DNA of 42,370 bases from a virus. The DNA is taken from IMG/VR virus record IMGVR_UViG_3300030102_001731, positions 1 to 42,370 of that record, one strand, 5' to 3'. Position numbers and translations under genes: made by a program. Within the stretch, counting starts at the first letter, position 1; each line of letters begins with the position of its first letter. The notes below the pieces were generated by a model. The model was not told the DNA's origin, ran no database searches, and saw only the letters and a program-made list of their open reading frames with translations. Below, one piece after another: positions 28,801 to 37,304 of the stretch.

Positions 28801-31800
28801 CTCCCTTCCTCCTCTGCTTCTGATTCTATTTTCATCAACGATTCTATCGTCTTGAAATAATTCGGTGGTATCTTCTTCGACAATTTCTTCTCCTATTTTG
28901 TAGTTGTTATTAATATAAGCAAAACCAATATTTTTAAAAGTAGGTTCTTCTTTTGCTATTTCTTTTAATAAATTATAAGTATCTCTTACTGAATTATCTA
29001 TTGATAATAAATAATTAAGATTTACAAACCTTCCTGTTTCAGCAAACCTAGTAACATTTCTAACAATAGCTTGGTTAATATCAGCATCTGGATAAACAAT
29101 ATCTACTTTGTATCCATTGTTTATTAAATCAAATATTAATTTTTTTGTTGTATATAAACCAGTTTTTTGTTTTGCCCTGCCAGTAACTTTTGGAATTATT
29201 AAGTTTGCACCTTCAGATATAAATTGTCTATTTAAACTAGCAGCAAGTATTTTAGAAAACTTATGTGTAGCATTAGCACCAATTCCATTTTTAAATTCAG
29301 GCATTTGTTTTTTAACATCATCTGCATCAACTATTGCATAACCTTTTCTTGCTGCTATATCTTCTGCAAATGTTGACTTACCTGCTCCGGGTGGTCCAAT
29401 TACAATTACTGCTTTCTTTTCGTATTTTAAATTTCCACCAGCATAATCGGCTGCAGTTTTAACTGCATCATCAGCCATGTCATCTATTCTTTTTTCTATT
29501 TGTGAAGCTGTTAAATTATCGTAAACATCTGGAATTGTTAATGCTTCTTTTTGTGTAGAAAGCATAGCTGGGTGCAATACTAATTCATATATATCATCTA
29601 TGGATATGTTTTCTCTTTGAAATCTTGGTTGAGTTGCCAGTCTAAATAAATCTTGTCTTGCTTCTATTAATTCTTTTTGTGTTAAAGTAGGCTTAGGACT
29701 TATTTCTGTATCTTCTTCAAATCTTTGACTTAATATTATTTTTTCTTGTAACTCATTAGCAACACTAGAAAGATGTGTAGTTATTACTTCTTTACCTAAA
29801 TTAGTTAATGTTTCAGGGTCTATTAAAAATTGTTTAGGAATTAAAAGTTCTGCTTCTCCTCTAAAATTATACGCATTATTAAATACATTAAATAAAGGAT
29901 TATATGGAAACATTGAAGAACCTCTATATAAAGCTTCCATGTTTGCTGCTACAGCTTCTTTTGGTAAAAGAAATTTTTTAACATTAAATCCATACTTAGC
30001 TATGTCTCTTGGACTAGCATCTAAAGATTCTATTTGTGCTTTAAATTCAGAAAAACTAATGCCTTCCTCTTCTAATTTTCTATTGTAATATTGTCTTGCT
30101 ATTCTTTCTTCTCTTCTAGTTGTATTCATTCCAAATGATTCAGCTATTGATTTGTCAACAGTAACAGGTATTAAGTTAAATTCTTTACTTATATCACTAC
30201 CTCTATAAACCAATATTTCATCAGGAAATAATGCTATAGATTGTTCTGTTACAATATTTATTGCGTCATAAATTTGTTGTGCTTCTTGAACATTTAAATC
30301 TTTTGGATATTCAAAAGGACCATAAATTAAAGTATCTGCTAATAATGGTGGTGATTTAAAAATATCAGATTGTATAAATGCTTCAGGACCAAGGTCCATT
30401 AATGGTGCTATGTATTCTGAACCATTACCTCTACCTACTGTTAAAAATCTTTTTATGTTTGTTGGAATTCTATTAGTGCTTCCATATAATTGTCTAAAGT
30501 ACCCCTCTAATGTGGGTGCACCTGATTGTATTTCTAAATTTTCTTTTGTTTCTTGTGTTAATCTAGCGTTGGTTTCTCTTAGTTTATATTTATTAGTAAC
30601 TGGAGCAACATCTATAAATGTTTCTGATATTTTTCTACTATCTAAAAAGACATCATCATTAACTAAAAGATAAGGTTTATTACCATAAGTTTTATTTAAA
30701 GCTCTTTGTAATGGTTCTATATAACCTGTTCTTAAATCTGGTTGATAACTAAAAGTTACATTGTTACCTAATAACATAGGATTAAATACTATATCATCTG
30801 CTCTAAATCTTACTTTTGTTATTTTTTGTGTATTACCTTGTTTTACTTGATAAGGTCTTTTAGTTGATTGAGCTGCTATTTGTGCTAATCTTTCAACACT
30901 ATATATTATAGGGTTAGCATATTTTTTATTGTTAATTGCATTTGGTCTTTCACCAACTATGTAACCCTCATAAAAACTTGGGTCAATTTGATTTGATTCT
31001 TTATTAAATCTTTGTAACTGAAATAAATTTTTATTACTATTTGTAATAGTATTATCGTTATAACTATTTATTGTTTCTACAAACATTTGTTGACTTGTAA
31101 ATTGCAAATTTGTTAATAACTTATTCATTTTATTACTTGGCAAATTAGTTATTTGTTTTGCTTCGTTAGGATTTTTTACTAAATCAATAATATCTAAATA
31201 CACTTGACTTAAATCATTTAGTTCAGAAGATAAATTTGATGCAGTAAATCTACTTAAAAAACTTTGTAACTCAGAAGTTATTTGAGGTGTCCAATCAAAC
31301 TTATTTGTTTCTGTTCTTGAAGCAGTTACTTTTTCAGCATCTTTTTTTATTCTTATTCCATCAGGTGATTTAGCAACTTGCTCACTATTTATTTTGTATT
31401 TAACACTTGGTTCATCAACTACAATAGTTTCATCTATGGTTGGTATATCTATAGCTTTTTCTGTTTCTAGTAAACCTCTTGTTTTACCTGTAGTTCTTTC
31501 TGCTATTTTGCCTTGTAAAGTTTTTTCTACTATATCTTCTACTGTAAAAAATCCGTTATCTAATAAAGCATTACCAAATGCTTTTGCAAAGTTAGATATT
31601 TTTTCTAAAGCTGTTCTTGGTCTGCCAGTAATTTTTGGTTTTGGATTGTGTAATATATAGTCTTCAAATATTAAAGCCATTCCCTCTTCTAATATATCAA
31701 CAGGATTTTCATATCCTTGTCGCCCTGTATATTGTTCAGTAGCAAATTCAAGATATGTTTTATCTGAATAATTTTCTTCTGTGTTTAATTCTTCTTTTAA

Positions 31801-34653
31801 TGCTTCTGATAGTTCAGGACTTATTTTTTTATTGTTTGCTGTATTTCTTAAAGCTTGTATTTCTTGTTGTGTAAAAGCACCTGCTTGTATTAATGCGTGA
31901 AAATTTTCATGTCCTTGTGTTCTAGCATAATTATTTAAAAATGCTTTTTCACCTTGTTCTTCTAATATTTTTATATCTGATTCTGTTATTGTATAAAGTA
32001 TTTTATTAAATGTAGCATTATAACTACCAGCTGCTTCTAATAATTGTGGGTCTTTTACTTCATCTAAAAAAGTTGCCCATTTTTCTTTTACATTTTTAGT
32101 AATAATATTATTTTTTAAAATACTTTGTTTTAATTTTTCAAACTTTTTATTTTTTTCTATGTCTGTACTTAATTTACGAGTGCCATCTGCGTTATATATT
32201 TGATTGTCTGTTCCAACAAAATCAAAATTGTTACCTTTTTTATTTACATAACCAGCAGTAACAAAGTACTCCATGATTCTTTTTGCAGATACTTTATTTA
32301 ATCCTGTTGCATCTTGTATTATTTTTAGTGTAGCTTTACCTTGTTTTTCTATTTCAGCTTTTGCTTTGGCATAGTCGTTAGTATCAAAACTTCTGGGAGT
32401 AAAGTCTGGTAAAGCTATTAATTCTGGAGAAGCTGGTAAATTTTCTAATAAAGTAAACAATACTCTTTTTTGAGCTATGCTCATTTTATTTACATTTTGC
32501 TCTCCAACAAATTGTAATCCTAATCTTTTAAAAGAATCTGTATTTACATTACTGTCAATATTTTTATTATTTAACAAAGTATCAAATGCTTTGCTTGATA
32601 TAAATTTTTTAGGTTTAGCATTTAATGTGTCTGCTTTTATTCGCATGACTGCATCAAATTGTTTTTTAGGTAAGTTTGCTTTTAAAACTTCAGGAGATAT
32701 AAAGTATTTACTTTGAGCTATATCTTTTAATAGATTAATTGTTTCTACTGAAACTCCTGCATCTTCTATATTTCCAAAAGTTATTCCATCAATTACAGTA
32801 TTTAATACTTCGTTAGCAAATGATTCTACAAATGGATTAGTAATGTCTAAGTTTTGCATTACTCCATCTTCTAAAAATGTTTGTTGATTTACATAAGTAT
32901 TAACTTTATTGTTTAACTCTTGTTGTATTTTTACTGCTCTTTCATTGTTATCATAACTAGCAAAAGTTTTAAATCCACTAGGTTCATTTCTGTCTAATGT
33001 TACAATGTCAAAAGTTCCATCTGTATTTGTTCTAACTTCAAATTCATTTCTTGTACCAAGCTCGTTATATGCAATATCTTCGTAACCATTTTCTTTTATA
33101 ATTCTTTGAGCTTCTAAAATTTCATCTGTGGTTCCAATTTCTTTTAAAGTTAAATCTAATATTTCTTCATTAGATTTTTCTGGATTATTATTTTTTAACC
33201 TATTAAATGTTTCTTCGGTTTTTGCATCAATAATTTTTTGTTCTTGTTCAGAAAGATTATTGTAGTCATTTTTAAAATTTGTAAATCTTGTTCTTTGGTC
33301 ATTAATAGCTTGTTGTTGTATATTTTTATAATCTGCAAATCTTGTACCTGCTTGTGCTAGTATCGTTTCTACAGGAGCAAAAGCTAATTCACCTATAGCT
33401 TCCATAAATACTTCACCAACTCGTATTTCTTCTCCTTCTTCTAAAGTGCTTCTTTGAGCAAAGTATTCTCCTCCTCCACCTAATGAAGGTTGTAATAGTG
33501 GTTGTGTTACTAAAGAATTAAATAATCTTCTATTACTAGCAGAACCTAATCTAGCAGGTGCTATTATTTTAGAACCAAGACCAAAAGATAATGCATCAAA
33601 AGCAAATATACGCTTTGCTCTTGTCATTGCATATTCTTTTGTCTTTTCTACATTTTCTTTATCAGATAAAAACCTTGCAACAGCTTCTGCATCATTTATA
33701 TTTACACCTTGTTTTTGCATATACTCTATGAAAGAGTAACTGTAGTCTACCGAACCAGAAGCAACACCTGTTGCTATTGCACCTGCTGCTAAATTACCAG
33801 TAAGAAGAGTTGTTCCAACACCAGCACCTAAAGAAACAGACATTGGTGCAGCACTTGAAGCTAATACCTGAAGTGCTAAATTAAAAGGGTCAGATAAAAA
33901 TATTTCCATAGCTTCATCAACAGATATTGATGGGTCATTTAAATCTTCGTAAGATTTAGAGTATGTTATACCTGATTGAAACTCTACAGATTTATCTATG
34001 GCTTTTTGTTCATCATCAATAAGTGCATCTAATCCTAGTCCTAGTTTGTCATATACATAACTAGCATCTATAGTTCCAGTTCTTTTGTATAAAGGGTCAG
34101 TTATAAGTTCGTAAGTACTAATACCTTTTTGTATATCTTCATCTGTTAAATCATCTTTACCTTTTATTAATCTATCTATTTCAACTAATCTATTTGTATC
34201 TTCTTTGGTTAAAGAAACTTTAGATAAAATTTTATTTCTTTCATCTTGTAATTGAAATTTTAAAACAAGTAAATCTTGTTGATTATATCTTGCAGGTAGT
34301 TCTCTAAATACTTTAGAACCACCACCTCTTATTTGTAATCCATAACCGCTGCTTTCTTTATCTTCTTCAGTATAATCTCTTCTACCAAAAAATCTTCCTT
34401 CGTTTTCTTCAACACGATTTAAAAGACTTTCACCAATTAATGCAGAACCGGTAAAAGGTATGTTTGTAGATATTTCAGGTTGAGGTTCGGGTTGAGGTTC
34501 AGATTGAGGTTGGGGTTGGGGTTGTGAAGTGAAATCTTCGGCAGTTGCTATAAGTTTATTATGTTTTTCTAAAAATGCTTGAACATCTTTATCTGTTGCA
34601 TCATCAGGCAACTCATATACTGTTCCAGAACTTGTGGTAACTAACCTAGCCAT
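25876..34653 (-). CDS. Giant polyvalent ejection protein: zincin, ART and zeta-kinase domains
   Basis: A 2,925-residue protein, a fifth of the window. Visible parts in order: P/Q/E repeats near 43-60; a G/A-rich hydrophobic region about 255-310; a zinc metallopeptidase motif QGHENFHAL (H915, E916, H919) with EEG at 989-991; an ADP-ribosyltransferase triad with VYRG (R1484), TVDKS (S1502) and GEAELLIP (E1600-x-E1602); a zeta-toxin-like P-loop kinase GPPGAGKST at 1753-1761 with IVDADD (1774-1779); and a C-terminal part (about 2100-2900) like LPD38, with RLQGLDVFYRG, a membrane segment near 2596-2614 and IPKPFEVG. Polyvalent proteins of phages and plasmids enter the cell with the DNA. Last gene of the virion block, so probably packaged in the head and ejected. 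Confidence 0.82.
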   Translation of the reverse strand: MARLVTTSSGTVYELPDDATDKDVQAFLEKHNKLIATAEDFTSQPQPQPQSEPQPEPQPEISTNIPFTGSALIGESLLNRVEENEGRFFGRRDYTEEDKESSGYGLQIRGGGSKVFRELPARYNQQDLLVLKFQLQDERNKILSKVSLTKEDTNRLVEIDRLIKGKDDLTDEDIQKGISTYELITDPLYKRTGTIDASYVYDKLGLGLDALIDDEQKAIDKSVEFQSGITYSKSYEDLNDPSISVDEAMEIFLSDPFNLALQVLASSAAPMSVSLGAGVGTTLLTGNLAAGAIATGVASGSVDYSYSFIEYMQKQGVNINDAEAVARFLSDKENVEKTKEYAMTRAKRIFAFDALSFGLGSKIIAPARLGSASNRRLFNSLVTQPLLQPSLGGGGEYFAQRSTLEEGEEIRVGEVFMEAIGELAFAPVETILAQAGTRFADYKNIQQQAINDQRTRFTNFKNDYNNLSEQEQKIIDAKTEETFNRLKNNNPEKSNEEILDLTLKEIGTTDEILEAQRIIKENGYEDIAYNELGTRNEFEVRTNTDGTFDIVTLDRNEPSGFKTFASYDNNERAVKIQQELNNKVNTYVNQQTFLEDGVMQNLDITNPFVESFANEVLNTVIDGITFGNIEDAGVSVETINLLKDIAQSKYFISPEVLKANLPKKQFDAVMRIKADTLNAKPKKFISSKAFDTLLNNKNIDSNVNTDSFKRLGLQFVGEQNVNKMSIAQKRVLFTLLENLPASPELIALPDFTPRSFDTNDYAKAKAEIEKQGKATLKIIQDATGLNKVSAKRIMEYFVTAGYVNKKGNNFDFVGTDNQIYNADGTRKLSTDIEKNKKFEKLKQSILKNNIITKNVKEKWATFLDEVKDPQLLEAAGSYNATFNKILYTITESDIKILEEQGEKAFLNNYARTQGHENFHALIQAGAFTQQEIQALRNTANNKKISPELSEALKEELNTEENYSDKTYLEFATEQYTGRQGYENPVDILEEGMALIFEDYILHNPKPKITGRPRTALEKISNFAKAFGNALLDNGFFTVEDIVEKTLQGKIAERTTGKTRGLLETEKAIDIPTIDETIVVDEPSVKYKINSEQVAKSPDGIRIKKDAEKVTASRTETNKFDWTPQITSELQSFLSRFTASNLSSELNDLSQVYLDIIDLVKNPNEAKQITNLPSNKMNKLLTNLQFTSQQMFVETINSYNDNTITNSNKNLFQLQRFNKESNQIDPSFYEGYIVGERPNAINNKKYANPIIYSVERLAQIAAQSTKRPYQVKQGNTQKITKVRFRADDIVFNPMLLGNNVTFSYQPDLRTGYIEPLQRALNKTYGNKPYLLVNDDVFLDSRKISETFIDVAPVTNKYKLRETNARLTQETKENLEIQSGAPTLEGYFRQLYGSTNRIPTNIKRFLTVGRGNGSEYIAPLMDLGPEAFIQSDIFKSPPLLADTLIYGPFEYPKDLNVQEAQQIYDAINIVTEQSIALFPDEILVYRGSDISKEFNLIPVTVDKSIAESFGMNTTRREERIARQYYNRKLEEEGISFSEFKAQIESLDASPRDIAKYGFNVKKFLLPKEAVAANMEALYRGSSMFPYNPLFNVFNNAYNFRGEAELLIPKQFLIDPETLTNLGKEVITTHLSSVANELQEKIILSQRFEEDTEISPKPTLTQKELIEARQDLFRLATQPRFQRENISIDDIYELVLHPAMLSTQKEALTIPDVYDNLTASQIEKRIDDMADDAVKTAADYAGGNLKYEKKAVIVIGPPGAGKSTFAEDIAARKGYAIVDADDVKKQMPEFKNGIGANATHKFSKILAASLNRQFISEGANLIIPKVTGRAKQKTGLYTTKKLIFDLINNGYKVDIVYPDADINQAIVRNVTRFAETGRFVNLNYLLSIDNSVRDTYNLLKEIAKEEPTFKNIGFAYINNNYKIGEEIVEEDTTELFQDDRIVDENRIRSRGGREKTLREEEITEQDNALLRIAEEQKQNSIAAGVTPVINTDASPNAVATAVKTQQEIKNSPAENNADVNTILADIPNETKIKYSFNKSNKPLNKNAEELIENLTVRDDTIENKTTGQLVLEGFKSVDPLAFREAFLDQYARLAETDYKAGRKNKYGDKMLLASMSAGAALYFSDRSGDIFQQAFLRGVPVYDKNKGYTYVTNISPIDNKPITPFFDVFKPAYENPNLLWAFQSVMRVKRETRFNREGRKVKVTAADRKKAKQVLQDYPELQTMIDEYNRTNEHTVQFLVDTGVLDEQTGKTWLENADYIPFYRPLEGVEGFKGPQIFQGLSVTPFQRAKGSEEKDIVDPITGITNNLRAAINLGMKNIAANRVMRNFVDMGIAQKVKGNVKGPDIVTIRVKGKNVNFKVDDPMLYQSFSVMNQGDFAPQGLFMSILRGTKGFVSDLITRVPDFWFRQIVRDSASAYVLSGANYVPIISSIKESMSIAKGMITGRLPEEFVKLRNAGIITGYDKGVRDIDSTESLINNLYKNAFKSERPLVEKVYMFPLDLLSTVWDILGQGTAITDAATRVAVYKDTLKRTGNEAEAIFQALEVLNFTRRGNSRAFQSYAQMTMFLNPRLQGLDVFYRGLTGKYGIGRGLSRSKRLKAVLMRVSAIASLSVFYYLLARDSEEYEEAPEEIKDNYLIIPGSKKLVGQPVAIPKPFEVGLITMTIPERLTSYFMDDIAGKDVVDSLKRNLSHTLAITPPTAVDPLLENFFNYDFFTGRQIVPDYLKGTGDLAYRPQTDTLSKVIGDELNISPLYVENLFRSYSGTLGSWVMMATDSLIREGLTDAERVKFGIDRLPVVGTFLLPAEGSNYENQFYSLKGDVDDLVKTLRIIETNLVDKGDGYALGMTEEYQVGYLEGLKDLQSTLTDTADTLKEIRNREAQIINDTSMSSAEKKAEIDELKEIKNEILSGIPEFRKQYLEDIKPEAVVR

Positions 34654-35896
34654 TTATAATTTTAATTACATCATTAAAATTTTTAGTTGATTTACCAACT
34701 ACTCCACCAGAATATTTTTCTTCTGGAGCTTTAGCTTCTAAAAGTTCTAATTCTGGAATTTCTTCTTTAAGGAAATTTATTTGAAATTCAAGTTGTGGTC
34801 TAACTAAATCTTTTACTATTGATTGTCTATTTTGTGGAGTATCTTTTAATCCTTGTTCTTCTAAAATTTTTGTAACTTGTGAATATCCTGCACCAAACCT
34901 AGAAATATAAGGTTGCATAAGTTCAAATTGCGTATTAGCTTTTAATCTAGTAAACCAATCACTACCAGAAGTAGCACCTTTTTTAAGACTTTGCATAACT
35001 ATATTATACAATTCAGGATTATTTGTTTTTAAAGATTGACCTTCTGGACTGTTTAAATACTCTGCAGTTTTTACTGCAGTAGATTTATACATATCTTTCA
35101 TATATTCTGAAGTCTTTTCTTTATATTCTCTATCAGTTTTTATTTTAGATAAGTCCATTAATTTTTTATCTTTTAAAGCATCTGCACTAGCTACTGCTTT
35201 AGCCTTATCTAATGCTGCTTTTTTCAAATCATCTTCTTTTTTAGATATAGCCTTATTACTTGCATCTATACTGTCTATAGTTTTTTCTAATCCTTTACTT
35301 AAATCTTTAAATGTACCAGCTGTGCCTAATGTAAGACCAGCTTTCATAAGATTAATACCCTGATTAAAACTTCTTTCTTTTGCTATTTTTTCAGGTTGTT
35401 CTGTTTGTAAAGTATTGTAATAATCTGATATAGCTTTTTCGAGTTCTGTTTGTGTTTCATCTTCTTCTGTTGTTGGGTCATCATACAAATTAACTGACTT
35501 TAATTCTTCTTCGGTTAAGTCATATACAGTGCTACCAGTATTCATACTAACAACTCCACCACCATACATAGGCATTACATCAGGACTAGCGGACATAGTT
35601 GGTGGTATTGGTGCTCCTTGTGGTTGAGCTGGTAGTAGTCCTGCTATGCCGCTGTCCTGCATCATTGGTTGTGGTTGTGTTATACCCATCATCATTTCTT
35701 CTCGCATAGATGGTCTTGGTGGTGTCTTTTCATTAGCTGCCATACGACCTTGATAGTCATTACGCATTTCTTCTCTGCGTTGTATTTCAGACATAACTAA
35801 ATATTGCGGGAACATACCCGTAGGGTTAATCATTTCATTTTGTAAGTTACTATCTGGTAAACTTTTTAAATTATCTTCTAATTGTATTATATTCAT
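34646..35896 (-). CDS. Putative internal virion protein, 416 aa
   Basis: A 416-residue protein. The first 35 residues (LEDNLKSLPDSNLQNEMINP, then FPQYLVMSEIQRREEMRNDY) and TPPRPSMREEMMMGI are a hallmark of internal proteins of marine podoviruses. Residues 70-130 are proline, methionine and glycine rich; the remainder is helical and charged. It overlaps the giant gene by 8 nt, so both are coupled and probably go into the same core or ejection machine. No enzyme motif. Confidence 0.68.
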   Translation of the reverse strand: MNIIQLEDNLKSLPDSNLQNEMINPTGMFPQYLVMSEIQRREEMRNDYQGRMAANEKTPPRPSMREEMMMGITQPQPMMQDSGIAGLLPAQPQGAPIPPTMSASPDVMPMYGGGVVSMNTGSTVYDLTEEELKSVNLYDDPTTEEDETQTELEKAISDYYNTLQTEQPEKIAKERSFNQGINLMKAGLTLGTAGTFKDLSKGLEKTIDSIDASNKAISKKEDDLKKAALDKAKAVASADALKDKKLMDLSKIKTDREYKEKTSEYMKDMYKSTAVKTAEYLNSPEGQSLKTNNPELYNIVMQSLKKGATSGSDWFTRLKANTQFELMQPYISRFGAGYSQVTKILEEQGLKDTPQNRQSIVKDLVRPQLEFQINFLKEEIPELELLEAKAPEEKYSGGVVGKSTKNFNDVIKIING

Positions 35897-35918
35897 ATAT
35901 TAACCCTTTAATATTTAT
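35897..35918 (+). repeat. TATTAA-N4-TTAATA element, copy 9
   Basis: Reads A-TATTAA-CCCT-TTAATA-TTTAT. It fills the 21-nt gap between the 304-residue and 416-residue virion genes and is the right-most copy. Confidence 0.8.
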
Positions 35919-36832
35919 TATCCCATGCCACCTTGTAAAGCTCTGTATAAACCTAATCCACCTAAACCAAGACCTAATAATTGTTGTGTACCTGAAGGTG
36001 TTGGTGCATATTGTGAAACTTGTGTTCCCGGTGTTACTGGTAAACCTTGCAGTACTTGTCCATAAAAACCTAACTGCTGTCTTGGGTAAGCTATTTGATT
36101 TAAAAAATCTTTATAAGCCATATCTAATCCAGCTTGTCTAAAGTTTCTACCAACTTCTTGTGCTTGTTGTGCTTGTCTTAGTCTATCAAAAGCCAATCGT
36201 TGTTGCATTGGAGCTTGGGAACCTAAAAATTGTGCAGACGCTAATTGTTGTCTTGCAGCATTTAATTGATTAGCCCTATCTCTTTCAAACTGTTGTTGTG
36301 CTTGTGCAAAAGAATCTCTTTGTCCTCTAGCTTGTATATCTCCAAGTTGTTGTCCTAAATTTCTTTCTCTTTCTGCTTGTAATATAGCTTCACGATAACC
36401 ACCTAAACCACCTGATTGTGCTGCTCTTGATTCTATTTGTTCTCCTCTTATATCAGATGCTCTTTGTGCTTCTCGTTTTTCTACATCTGTTACTAATTTT
36501 TGAAAAGGATTCATATACATATTAGCTATTCCAGTATCAAATGTTTGTGGAGCTACAACACTTGTTCTAGCTAACTGTGATGCTTCTGCTGCTTCTCTTG
36601 GAGCACCTGCTAATCCTAATGCAGTTTGTCTTGCTGATACTTGTTCAGCTAATGGACTTCTTTCTGCAAGTCTTTGTCCAGTATAAGTTCTATAAGGATT
36701 TAAAGACTCATATTCTGTTCTACCTAATAATCTAGTAAAATATGGCTGTGCATAATCTGGCAGATTAGTAGTTGTTTGTGTTACTTCTGTTTGTTGTGGA
36801 GCACTGCTTCCACTACTTCTTCCTTTACCCAT
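35918..36832 (-). CDS. Putative internal virion / injection protein, 304 aa
   Basis: Start placed at MGKGRSSGSSAPQQTEV (ATG 36832, AGAGG 7 nt upstream); an upstream ATG at 36850 lies in the neighbour. The N-terminus has TTTNLPDYAQPYFTRLLGRT and YRTYTGQRLAERSPLAEQ, common in marine phage virion proteins. Residues 120-240 are a long helix rich in Q, R and A (QAERERNLGQQLGDIQARGQ), able to form a coiled coil, and the end is G/L-rich (GLGLGGLGLYRALQGG). Role as an ejected channel or core protein is inferred. It overlaps the GNAT-like gene by 8 nt. Confidence 0.65.
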   Translation of the reverse strand: MGKGRSSGSSAPQQTEVTQTTTNLPDYAQPYFTRLLGRTEYESLNPYRTYTGQRLAERSPLAEQVSARQTALGLAGAPREAAEASQLARTSVVAPQTFDTGIANMYMNPFQKLVTDVEKREAQRASDIRGEQIESRAAQSGGLGGYREAILQAERERNLGQQLGDIQARGQRDSFAQAQQQFERDRANQLNAARQQLASAQFLGSQAPMQQRLAFDRLRQAQQAQEVGRNFRQAGLDMAYKDFLNQIAYPRQQLGFYGQVLQGLPVTPGTQVSQYAPTPSGTQQLLGLGLGGLGLYRALQGGMG

Positions 36833-37304
36833 TGTTAAACCTCTTTTCAAATATTGTATAAGATTTTTCCCAACCAGATTTACCTAACCATTTCCACATA
36901 CCAAATCTAGCTGTGCACTCTATACCATCACATTTATTATCTTTAGCCCAAGCTTCTACTGTCGTTAAATAATTCCATGCCCAATCAGGTAAATTTTCTC
37001 CACCTAAATATTGCACTGCAACTTTTTTAGAATTTGGATAGTAAACAAATTCAGTAGTAGCTGCACCTATTATATCGTTATCTTCTTCTGTAAAAACTAC
37101 CCAAAGCTCTTGTTCTGCTTTTTTAATTGCATTTTTTAAATAATCAATAGTCCATCTACCTTTAGACCTTTTAACTGCTTTTTGTAAATATTTTTCTACA
37201 TCACTCCAAATAGTTTCCATATAATGATGTGGAACTAATGTAACAATATAATTATTATTCACTTTATAAGTATTTTTTTCTTGTATTTTAACTACATTAT
37301 TCAT
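36825..37304 (-). CDS. GNAT-like / T7 gp13-like virion-cluster protein
   Basis: A 159-residue protein with the pattern of a degenerate GNAT fold: AEQELWVVFTEEDNDIIGAA, TTEFVYYPNSKKVAVQYLGG, WAWNYLTTVEAWAKDNKCDG and FGMWKWLGKSGWEK. Such proteins occur in many podoviruses among internal-protein genes (T7 gp13 is a relative by place and shape), and acetyl-transfer has not been shown. The acetyl-CoA loop Q/R-x-x-G-x-G/A is not visible, so it may be structural. It has ATGA overlap with the preceding large gene and 8-nt overlap with the next. Confidence 0.65.
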   Translation of the reverse strand: MNNVVKIQEKNTYKVNNNYIVTLVPHHYMETIWSDVEKYLQKAVKRSKGRWTIDYLKNAIKKAEQELWVVFTEEDNDIIGAATTEFVYYPNSKKVAVQYLGGENLPDWAWNYLTTVEAWAKDNKCDGIECTARFGMWKWLGKSGWEKSYTIFEKRFNNG

